Below are positions 55,041 through 64,000 of a DNA stretch of 64,000 bases, piece by piece. Origin of the DNA: a gamma proteobacterium symbiont of Ctena orbiculata (lineage in GTDB: Bacteria; Pseudomonadota; Gammaproteobacteria; Chromatiales; Chromatiaceae). The position numbers and the translations under genes were made by a program. The notes under the pieces are model-generated. The model ran no database searches. It saw only the letters and a list, made by a program, of their open reading frames with translations, and was not told the origin of the DNA. Where the stretch lies: assembly GCA_003094535.1 (NCBI GenBank), contig NATV01000109.1, positions 1 through 64,000 on the forward strand. Direction: 5' to 3'. Each line of letters starts with the position of its first letter. Positions within the stretch are counted from its first letter, which is position 1.

Positions 55041-56910
55041 TCCGCTGCCGATGAAACACATCAGCCTGCAGGTACTCACCGCCGATCTACCCAGTGCCTC
55101 GATGATCCTGGCCGGCCTCAACAGCTTCAGTCCGGACAACCGTCCCTACGCCGAGGAGGAGCTCCCGGACGTTCCAGGTCAACACTTCCGCGAGTGTTAT
55201 GCCAAGGCAAAGGCACGTCTTGACAAGATCGCATCCCAGGTGGGATTCACCCCCTCCGCGTTCTCCGGAGATATCGCGCCGATCTCCGAGCAGCAGCTCG
55301 AAGCGGTGAATCAGTGGTTGGGGCAGGCGTGGGAGAGCTGCTCCGATTTCGAAGAGAGCCGCCGCCGTCATCTCGAGGAGCGTCGAAGTATCGACCAATT
55401 GGAGACCACCCTGGCCAATTTTCGCCATCTCCATATCGATCTGGGCCAGCTGCATGGCGACAAGCAGTTCCTCGAGACCACCATCGGCATGGTGCCCCGC
55501 GCCCAGGTCAGTCAGCTGAAGGATGCCCTCGGCCTCGACAACTACCTGCTCTTCCCCTACCACGAGAGCGACAGCGAGAGTCATGTGATCATCTTCGGCA
55601 GCGGCGGCCGCGAGGGCTCGAAACTGAAATCGGTGCTCGATACCGCCGGATTCCGCCCGCTGGAGATTCCGCCGGAACTGCACGACCAGCCGGAGGCGGC
55701 CGAGAGCCGGCTGATACAGCGCCGGGCATCGGTGGAGGCGGCAGACAAGGAACTCGAAGAGACGATCCGCGCCTGGAGCGAATCCGCCGACCAGGAGCTG
55801 CGGCAGGCAGCCAGGGTTCTTCATCTGGCGGCGCCCTACGTGGCGCTGGGTGAAGCCGCCCGCCATCGCGGCAATCTCTCCCGGCTGCAGGGCTGGGTTC
55901 CCGCCGAGGATATTCATCTGGTGGAGTACGCATTGGGGGAGAAGCTGCCCAACGCCTATGTGCTCGAGACCCGGGATCCGAGGCCCGATGAACGTGGGCT
56001 GGTACCCTCGGTGATGCGCCACAGCCGGCTGCTGCGGCCATTCTCCTCACTGGTGATGCAGTATGGCGTCCCCCGTTACGGCGAGGTCAACCCAACCCAG
56101 CTCTTCGCCCTCACCTATATCCTGATGTTCGGCATGATGTTCGGCGATATCGGTCACGGTGCGGTGATCATCGCGGTCACCCTGCTGCTGCGGCGCAAGC
56201 TCCGAAGCTTCACCCCCTTCGGCATCGCCGCCGGTCTCTCGTCCATCCTCTTCGGCTTTCTCTACGGCAGCATCTTCGGCTACGAGCATATCCTCCACGC
56301 AATCTGGATCGCGCCCCTCACCGACCCCCTCTACATGCTCACCGTGGCCCTGCTCTGGGGTGTCGGCTTCATCATCCTCGTGACCCTGCTCAACATCCTC
56401 AATCACATGATGATGGGCGATCGCATCGGTGCTCTTTTCGGCGACAACGGTCTGCTCTCCCTGCTGCTCTATGCCGGCCTGCTGGGCACCGGCTACAGCT
56501 TTTATGCCGAGGGCAGTGTCAACCTGTTCTGGGGAACATTGGCGGTTCTCACCCTGATCGGCATCTTCGCCCATAAGCTGGTCGAGCAGGAGGCCGCCAT
56601 CGGCGAGCGCATCCTGGTGGCCTTCATCGAGACCTTCGAAACGATCACCGGCTACGCCTCCAACACCCTCTCCTTCCTGCGTGTCGCCGCCTTCAGCCTC
56701 AACCATGTGGCGCTGGCGATCGCGGTCTTCACCCTGGCCAACATGATGGGCGACATGGGGCACTGGATCACGGTGATCCTGGGTAATGTTTTCATCCTGG
56801 TCCTGGAAGGGCTGATTGTTGCCATCCAGGTCCTACGACTTGAATTCTATGAAGGTTTCTCCCGTTTTTATTCGGGAGATGGGAAGGCATTTAAACCACT
56901 TACGCTTTAA
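55033..56910 (+). CDS. V/A-type ATPase subunit I (a subunit)
   Basis: Membrane stator that carries the ion half-channels. From ATG 55033 it has 625 residues: a cytoplasmic N-terminal half with coiled coils (to about 340), then about seven membrane helices (ALTYILMFGMMFGDIGHGAVI, FTPFGIAAGLSSILFGFLYG, MLTVALLWGVGFIILVTLLN). The TITGYASNTLSFLRVAAFSL block holds the essential channel Arg. Its stop codon falls in a terminal inverted repeat of a small element (56909-57026). Confidence 0.95.
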   Translation: MFSPLPMKHISLQVLTADLPSASMILAGLNSFSPDNRPYAEEELPDVPGQHFRECYAKAKARLDKIASQVGFTPSAFSGDIAPISEQQLEAVNQWLGQAWESCSDFEESRRRHLEERRSIDQLETTLANFRHLHIDLGQLHGDKQFLETTIGMVPRAQVSQLKDALGLDNYLLFPYHESDSESHVIIFGSGGREGSKLKSVLDTAGFRPLEIPPELHDQPEAAESRLIQRRASVEAADKELEETIRAWSESADQELRQAARVLHLAAPYVALGEAARHRGNLSRLQGWVPAEDIHLVEYALGEKLPNAYVLETRDPRPDERGLVPSVMRHSRLLRPFSSLVMQYGVPRYGEVNPTQLFALTYILMFGMMFGDIGHGAVIIAVTLLLRRKLRSFTPFGIAAGLSSILFGFLYGSIFGYEHILHAIWIAPLTDPLYMLTVALLWGVGFIILVTLLNILNHMMMGDRIGALFGDNGLLSLLLYAGLLGTGYSFYAEGSVNLFWGTLAVLTLIGIFAHKLVEQEAAIGERILVAFIETFETITGYASNTLSFLRVAAFSLNHVALAIAVFTLANMMGDMGHWITVILGNVFILVLEGLIVAIQVLRLEFYEGFSRFYSGDGKAFKPLTL

Positions 56911-57026
56911 TTATGAATTTTGAATGATGAATTTCGGTGCTCGCTATGCTCGCAATCTTATGTAAAAAACAGGCGTGTGCGCAGCGCACGCAGCAATTCA
57001 AGATTCATAAATCAAAATTCATAATT
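56909..57026. repeat. MITE-like element with 15-base perfect terminal inverted repeats
   Basis: AATTATGAATTTTGA (56909-56923) is repeated exactly inverted at 57012-57026. Between them is a GC-rich hairpin (GCGTGTGCG-C-AGCGCACGC-like, 56973-56991). The AT-rich ends contrast with the operon. The element sits between V-ATPase subunits I and K, so transcription must pass through it; as RNA it could fold into a long hairpin. Confidence 0.65.
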
Positions 57027-57049
57027 CAAACAAAATAGGAGCATGTGTT

Positions 57050-57490
57050 ATGTATTGGCTTATCGCAGTAATGACCCTCGGTATCGCCGGCCTGATCATC
57101 ACCGGCGTTATCATGGAGATGCAGCCGGCCAAGGTCAGCAGGCCCTGGTTCAAGCCAACCATCGGCATCAACCTGGTGGTTTTTGTCGCCGCCCAGGCGG
57201 CATTGATCTTCATGGGGTTCAACGAGGTCATGGCCGCTACCGAGGCGGCTACCGAGGGGGGCGGCGAGATATCCATCGGCCTCGGCCTCGGCATCATCGG
57301 CGTCGGTATTCCGACCGCGCTGAGCACCATCGGCGCGGGCATCGCGGTGGGTCCCATCGGCGCCGCCTCGCTGGCGGTGTTGGCGGAAAAACCGGAGATC
57401 TTCGGCCGCACCCTGATCTATCTCGGGCTGGCGGAAGGTATCGCCATCTACGGTCTGGTGATGAGTATCCTGCTGCTGGATAAGATCTGA
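57050..57490 (+). CDS. V/A-type ATPase subunit K (rotor ring, c subunit)
   Basis: Proteolipid of the rotor ring. The 146 residues contain four hydrophobic segments (about 2-22, 38-60, 74-101, 120-143). The ion-binding Glu is Glu129 (GLAEGIAIYG), with a single such Glu per four helices. The position of the Na+-coordinating Gln of sodium enzymes reads GIAVG here, which favours proton coupling, by inference. ATG follows AGGAGCATGTGTT. Confidence 0.93.
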   Translation: MYWLIAVMTLGIAGLIITGVIMEMQPAKVSRPWFKPTIGINLVVFVAAQAALIFMGFNEVMAATEAATEGGGEISIGLGLGIIGVGIPTALSTIGAGIAVGPIGAASLAVLAEKPEIFGRTLIYLGLAEGIAIYGLVMSILLLDKI

Positions 57491-57492
57491 GC

Positions 57493-57819
57493 GTGGCGGA
57501 TACAACACCCCATGTGGTCAGAAAGATCTTCGTCGGCAGCCACGCCTTGACCGACGGCTTCCGACTCATCGGTTTCGAGACGATCACCGATCCCGATGCC
57601 GCCACCCTGGATGAGCTGCTGTCGCGGCTGCTGCAGGAGCGGGAGCGGGTGCTGCTGATCATCGAGCAATCGGTGAACCGGATCGGCTCGAAACTGCTCG
57701 ATCAGATTCGCATCGAAGGCGGACACATCGTACTGTCCGAGGTGCCGTCGTTGCACGATCCCGAGGACTTTCACTCCGACCTGGACGGGCAATTGAAAAA
57801 ACTGACGGGCGGTCAATAG
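57493..57819 (+). CDS. V/A-type ATPase subunit F
   Basis: Small axle subunit of 108 residues from GTG 57493: RKIFVGSHALTDGFRLIGFE, LLQERERVLLIIEQSVNRIG, GGHIVLSEVPSLHDPEDF, a small alpha/beta domain. It starts two bases after the K stop and precedes E. Identified by position, size and the N-terminal pattern. Confidence 0.88.
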   Translation: MADTTPHVVRKIFVGSHALTDGFRLIGFETITDPDAATLDELLSRLLQERERVLLIIEQSVNRIGSKLLDQIRIEGGHIVLSEVPSLHDPEDFHSDLDGQLKKLTGGQ

Positions 57820-57825
57820 AGGAGA

Positions 57826-58464
57826 GTGACATTGAATCAGGTTGAAGCGCTTGAGAAAGCGATCCTTGAACGGGCCGAATTGATGGCCAACGAGTGCCAG
57901 AGCCGTGCCGAGGCGGGCCGCAAGAATATCCTCCGCGAGGCCAGCGAACGGCTCCATCTGCGCGAGGAGAAGGAGACCCTGTTGGCCAAGTCGCTCGCCG
58001 ACCGGGCCTACCTGCGCAAGGTGCAGGCGGACGAATTGAAGCTGCACAGCAAGATGGACCATATGCGCTGGAACCTGGTGCAGGTGGTCGTCGACCGCCT
58101 GCAGCAGCGCATGCAGTCCCTGATCCAGGACGAGGCGACCTACTTCGAGCTGCTCCAGGCCTATCTGCAGCAGGCGGCGGAACAGATCGAGGAAGCATCT
58201 GTGCTGGTCTCGGTCAACGCCGAGGACCTGCGGCGACTTAAATCCAAATGGGAGAGCCTGACCGCAAACCTGGTCCCGGGCAAGCATTTTGAACTGCTCG
58301 ATGAGAGCATCGAGACCGTCGGCGGCTGCCTGATCACTACCGCCGATCAGCGGATCCAGATCGATCACACATTCGAGGGCCGTCTCGAGCGCCTGCAGCG
58401 CAAGGTGCATCAGGCACTGGTCGAGCGGCTGCTACCCCCCATCGGTGACGGACAGGCACTTTGA
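57826..58464 (+). CDS. V/A-type ATPase subunit E
   Basis: Peripheral-stalk subunit, 212 residues from GTG 57826: an N-terminal coiled coil (ALEKAILERAELMANECQSRA) and C-terminal domain (WNLVQVVVDRLQQRM, CLITTADQRIQIDHTFEGRLERL). It should pair with the G/H-like first gene of the operon. GGAG overlaps the start region. Ends two codons before the A gene. Confidence 0.9.
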   Translation: MTLNQVEALEKAILERAELMANECQSRAEAGRKNILREASERLHLREEKETLLAKSLADRAYLRKVQADELKLHSKMDHMRWNLVQVVVDRLQQRMQSLIQDEATYFELLQAYLQQAAEQIEEASVLVSVNAEDLRRLKSKWESLTANLVPGKHFELLDESIETVGGCLITTADQRIQIDHTFEGRLERLQRKVHQALVERLLPPIGDGQAL

Positions 58465-58466
58465 CA

Positions 58467-60262
<1,796 letters not shown>

Positions 60263-60266
<4 letters not shown>

Positions 60267-61642
60267 GTGCCAAGGAGTATCGTACCGCTTCCTCCGCCCG
60301 TGGCGGCCTGCTGACCGTCGCCGATGTGCCCAACATCGCCTTCGGCGACCGGGTCCACATCCGCGATCAGCAGGGCAACACCCGCAACGGCCAGGTGATC
60401 CGCAGCGCCAACGACGAGGTGCTGATCCAGGTCTTCGAGGGCACCGCCGAGCTCGACCTGGAGAGCACCTGGGTGCGCTTCCTCGACGAACCGGTGGAAA
60501 TCGCCCTCTCCCCGGAAATCCTCGGCCGCATCTTCAACGGCCTGGGCGAACCCCGGGACTACCGCCCCCCCATCGTCTCCAACCTGCGCCGCAGCATCAG
60601 CGCCGCCGCCTTCAACCCGGCGGCCCGCACCTATCCGAGGGAGTTCATCCAGACCGGTGTCTCCACCATCGACGGCCTCAACTCCCTGGTGCGGGGGCAG
60701 AAGCTGCCGATCTTCTCCGCCTCGGGCCTGCCCCACAACCGCCTCGCGGCGCAGATCGTGCGCCAGGCCAAGCTGCCCGACGACGACAGCCGCTTCTCGG
60801 TGGTCTTCGCCGCCATGGGGGTCTCCTATGCCGACGCCCGCTTCTTCGAGGAGGAGTTCGCCTCCTCGGGGGTACTGGGCAACGTGGTGATGTTCGTCAA
60901 CATGGCCGACGATCCGCCGGTGGAGCGGCTCACCCTGCCCCGCATGGCCTTGACAGCGGCGGAGTATCTCGCCTTCGATCTCGACCGCCACGTACTGGTG
61001 GTAATGACCGACATGACCCACTACGCCGAGGCGCTGCGCGAGGTCGCCACCGCCAAGGGCGACGTACCGGCGCGCAAGGGCTATCCCGGCTATCTCTATT
61101 CCGACCTGGCGGAGATCTACGAGCGCTCCGGCCGCATCAAGGACCGCCACGGCTCGATCACCCTGGTACCGGTATTGAGCATGCCCAGCGACGACATCAC
61201 CCATCCGATCCCCGACCTCACCGGCTACATCACCGAGGGGCAGATCGTGCTCAGCCGCGAACTGCACAACCAGGGCATTTATCCGCCGGTGCACATCTCG
61301 CCCTCGCTGTCGCGGCTGATGAAGGACGGCATCGGCAAGGACTTCACCCGGGAGGACCACCCCCACGTCTCCAACCAGCTCTACGCCCTCTATGCCCGTG
61401 CCCTGGAGACCCGCAATCTGGCTTCGATCATCGGCGCCGACGAACTCTCCGCCCGCGACCGCCGCTACCTGGAGTTCGCCGACGCCTTCGAACAGCGCTT
61501 CGTGCAGCAGGGCGAGGATGAGGACCGCAGCATCGACGAGACCCTCAACCTGGCCTGGGATCTGCTCTCCACCTTCCCGCCCCAGGCGCTCACCCGGGTC
61601 AACGAGACCGAGATCGCCAAGTACCATCGGCAGAGCGCATGA
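60263..61642 (+). CDS. V/A-type ATPase regulatory subunit B
   Basis: Non-catalytic partner of A in the hexamer; 459 residues. It lacks a P-loop Lys (the position reads SASGLPHNRLAAQI, typical of B), but has TDMTHYAEALREV, PARKGYPGYLYSDLAEIYERSG and ITLVPVLSMPSDDITHPIPD. Overlaps A by ATGA and D by ATGA. Confidence 0.97.
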
Positions 61643-62262
61643 CCGGCAAACGCATCAAGGCCGCCCCGACCAAGAACACCCTGCTCAACCTGAAGCGGCA
61701 GCTCAACTTTCTCGAGGAGGGCCACAGCCTGCTGGAGCGCAAGCGCGAGCTGCTGACCCGGCTGGTCTACCAGCGCATCGGCGAATACCGCGAGATCCGC
61801 GACCAGGCCCATGAGGCGATCAAGCTGGCCTATCACTGGCTCAGCATGCTGCAATTGCGCATGGGCAGCCGCGCCATCAACCAGGCGGTCCTGGGGGTGG
61901 AGCCGGTGCTCGATGTGAAAATCCTGCCGCGCCGCAACCTGGGGGTGGAGTACCCCTCGGTCAGCGGCGAGCTGCTACCCCTCAACCCGGTGGGCCTCCT
62001 CGGCACCGATCCCAGCTTCGATTCCACCCGCCATCACTTCGCCGAGGCCTCGCTGCAGCTGGCGAAGATGGGTGAGGTCTCGATGAGCCTGAACCGGTTG
62101 ATCGCCGAACAGAGAAAGGCACAGAAGCGGGTGAATGCGTTGCGTTATAACATTATTCCGCAGTATCGCAATACCATTCGGTTTATTGAGAATGCGCTGG
62201 AAGAAGAGGAGAGGAATGCGTTGTTTCAGGTGAAGGTGTTGAGGGATCAGGAGAAGATATAA
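61639..62262 (+). CDS. V/A-type ATPase subunit D
   Basis: Central axle; 207 residues forming the long antiparallel coiled coil (NLKRQLNFLEEGHSLLERKRELL ... RVNALRYNIIPQYRNTIRFIENALEEEER). Overlaps the B stop. Last gene of the nine-gene operon; no obvious terminator follows. Confidence 0.95.
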   Translation: MTGKRIKAAPTKNTLLNLKRQLNFLEEGHSLLERKRELLTRLVYQRIGEYREIRDQAHEAIKLAYHWLSMLQLRMGSRAINQAVLGVEPVLDVKILPRRNLGVEYPSVSGELLPLNPVGLLGTDPSFDSTRHHFAEASLQLAKMGEVSMSLNRLIAEQRKAQKRVNALRYNIIPQYRNTIRFIENALEEEERNALFQVKVLRDQEKI

Positions 62263-62519
62263 TAAGCCTGATCAAGAAATACTCCTACATAAATAAATAA
62301 GCCATTACAATTAGTTATATAATTATAATAAAGTTGTTTCTTGAATTTGAAACAGCCGCTTAGGTTGACTCACCCAAACTATCGCTTCAGCGGTTTACTC
62401 CGTACAGATACCTCAATGAATTTCTAAACTTTTCGCTACAGCTGCCGCTGTTTCTTAAATCAAGAGTAATCAAATGGAGCAGTACCGACCCTGAATCGTG
62501 TATCTTCGGAGAATTCGCG

Positions 62520-64000
62520 GTGAATCCAACCACCACAGACCCCAGAACTGATCTCCATAGCGGGTTTACTGCAGCCTTAGAATCCTTACGTAAATACACC
62601 ATAATCGCCATTGTTGCCTGGACCGTTCTCATCGCCATCGCGATTACATGGACGATATACGATCAGAGAAACCGGGAGTTCGACACCGCACTCGGCGTTG
62701 CCCGGGCGTATTTTCAAAAGGATCAGTCAGTACGCCAGTGGGGTGCCACCCAGGGTGGTGTCTACGTTAAGATCTCCGAGCACACACAACCCAATCCTCA
62801 TCTGAAAAACCTGCCGCATCGGGATGTGACCACCGATGCGGGCCAGAAACTCACCCTGATGAACCCGGCCTATATGATCCGCCAGATCAATGAACGCTTC
62901 AGCCGGATGCACAACGACTATATCCACATAACGAGCCTGGATCCGTTGCACGAGGAGAATGAGCCTGACGACTGGGAAGGCTCGGTACTAAAAACCTTTG
63001 TCCAGGAGTCGGACGAGGTGGCGCAAATTGTCGATTTCCGCGGGCAGCCCACGCTGCGGATGATGCGTCCCATGGTTACCAAACAGCGATGCCTGAAGTG
63101 CCATGAGCAGCATGGTTACAAGGTAGGCGATATTCGCGGCGGCGTCTCCATCGCAATTCCTATGGCGCCCTATCGCAAGGATAGCAGTGAACAGTTGCTA
63201 TTGATTGGCACTACGCATGGCGGTATCTGGTTGTGCGGCTTGCTGGGTATCGGTTTCTACACACGCCGCGCACGTACCCACCTCGAAGATCGCCAGGATG
63301 CAATCCAATCGCTCGCCAGGGCCAGCAACTATAACCGATCGGTTATCGGTGCCCTGGGTGAAGGTCTGCTGGGCTTCGATCAGATGGGGCGCCTGACCTT
63401 CCTCAATCCCGCGGCGGAACAGCTATTGGGTTGGAAGGAAAATGAATTGCTGGGAAAGTCTATTCACGGATTTATCCACTATCTGAAGATCAACGGCGAG
63501 CCTTGTCGAGAGGATGAGTGTCCCATGCTGGCGGTGTTGCATAGCGGAGAATCTCACACTAGCCGCGACGATCAGTTTATGAACCGCGAGCGAATCGCCC
63601 TACCGATCTCTTATATCGCCACGCCCCTTTTCGATGAGACCCGTGTGGTGGGCGGCGTGGTGGCCTTTCAGGATATTACTGAACAGAAACAGAGCCTGCA
63701 GCGTATCGAATATCTGGCGCATCACGACAGCCTCACCGACTTGCCCAACAGAGTCGCTTTCCTCGAGGCAGTGGATAACGGGCTAGCCAATGCAAGGCGC
63801 TACGGCCACGGCCTCGCCCTACTCTACCTTGACCTGGATAATTTCGGTGTGATCAACGATAGTGCCGGCCATACCACCGGGGACGAATTGCTGAGACAGG
63901 TGGCAAAACGTCTGCGGCATGAAATACGTCAACCCGATTTTGTGGCCCGTCAAGGCGGTGACGAATTCCTCATCCTGATGGTGCCGGTGATCAAGGATCA
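62520..64000 (+). CDS. haem-binding DUF3365-PAS-GGDEF sensor (partial, 3' cut off)
   Basis: The frame is open from GTG 62520 (GGAG nearby) to the window end, at least 493 residues. It has a membrane helix at about 31-48 (IIAIVAWTVLIAIAITWTIY), a periplasmic DUF3365 (Tll0287-like) domain with a c-type haem site C191-x2-C194-H195, a second helix near 224-240, a PAS domain (about 280-400) and a diguanylate cyclase core with GGDEF at 479-483. It should sense a periplasmic redox or gas signal through the haem and make c-di-GMP. Whether an EAL domain follows is unknown. Confidence 0.88.
   Translation, partial: MNPTTTDPRTDLHSGFTAALESLRKYTIIAIVAWTVLIAIAITWTIYDQRNREFDTALGVARAYFQKDQSVRQWGATQGGVYVKISEHTQPNPHLKNLPHRDVTTDAGQKLTLMNPAYMIRQINERFSRMHNDYIHITSLDPLHEENEPDDWEGSVLKTFVQESDEVAQIVDFRGQPTLRMMRPMVTKQRCLKCHEQHGYKVGDIRGGVSIAIPMAPYRKDSSEQLLLIGTTHGGIWLCGLLGIGFYTRRARTHLEDRQDAIQSLARASNYNRSVIGALGEGLLGFDQMGRLTFLNPAAEQLLGWKENELLGKSIHGFIHYLKINGEPCREDECPMLAVLHSGESHTSRDDQFMNRERIALPISYIATPLFDETRVVGGVVAFQDITEQKQSLQRIEYLAHHDSLTDLPNRVAFLEAVDNGLANARRYGHGLALLYLDLDNFGVINDSAGHTTGDELLRQVAKRLRHEIRQPDFVARQGGDEFLILMVPVIKD

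Noticed and set aside
53652..55139. 495-residue antisense frame over the stalk and C subunits
   Set aside because: Lies wholly antisense to two convincing operon genes and has no family signature.
57043..57483. 146-residue frame shifted relative to subunit K
   Set aside because: Same span as K but Arg/His-rich and not hydrophobic; K in the other frame has the rotor-ring motifs.

Overview
The window is about 64 kb of dense, chromosomal gammaproteobacterial DNA of moderately high GC. Evidence for the assignment is the complete rpoE(algU)-mucA-mucB-mucC-mucD envelope-stress operon, the lepA-lepB-rnc-era-recO-pdxJ block, and the flagellar order fleQ-fleS-fleR-fliEFGHIJ known from Pseudomonas-like bacteria. 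The V-type ATPase operon, AmmeMemoRadiSam genes, HypF and a DUF3365 haem sensor would suit an environmental, perhaps sulfur-oxidising, Chromatiales-type bacterium, but that last step is inference. I saw no rRNA, tRNA, CRISPR array, integrase or IS transposase.

Layout. 1-6.6 kb: the tail of a FliL-like gene, then a minus-strand string of cysM, rlmD, a CYTH triphosphatase, an ABC oligopeptide transporter (binding lipoprotein and two permeases) with a YkuD L,D-transpeptidase inserted between binding protein and permeases. 7-18.5 kb: a CBS-domain protein, pdxJ, recO-era-rnc-DUF4845-lepB-lepA, then grx-like gene, mucD, mucC, mucB, mucA and rpoE. 18.7-29.5 kb: nadB; a tight minus-strand set hypF-amrS-amrB plus a stand-alone RepB-type primase; tmcA with an unclear start; a B12/radical-SAM DUF4080 protein. 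29.8-35.2 kb: UDP-sugar dehydrogenase and two epimerases, rdgC and amrA. 35.2-49.2 kb: a GYF_2/pentapeptide membrane protein, a FliK-FlhX pair plus a small secreted Cys-rich protein, then the flagellar cluster and an FHA-PilZ pair. 49.2-53.5 kb: housekeeping and hypothetical genes (DUF1841, DUF302, nth, hemH, DUF971). 53.6-62.3 kb: a complete nine-gene V/A-type ATPase operon. The window ends inside a haem-binding DUF3365-PAS-GGDEF sensor.

How the parts work together. FleQ should switch on fleSR, and I find a good sigma-54 -24/-12 element in front of fleS; FleS-FleR should then activate fliE onward, where there is a second good -24/-12 element. Two genes of this cascade are out of frame exactly at homopolymers: fleR at a run of nine G and fliJ at a run of seven A. 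This is either sequence error or an on/off switch of motility. PilZ, FHA and GGDEF proteins nearby point to c-di-GMP control. The most system-like novelty is the HypF-AmrS-AmrB-primase gene string, whose last two genes overlap by GTGA.
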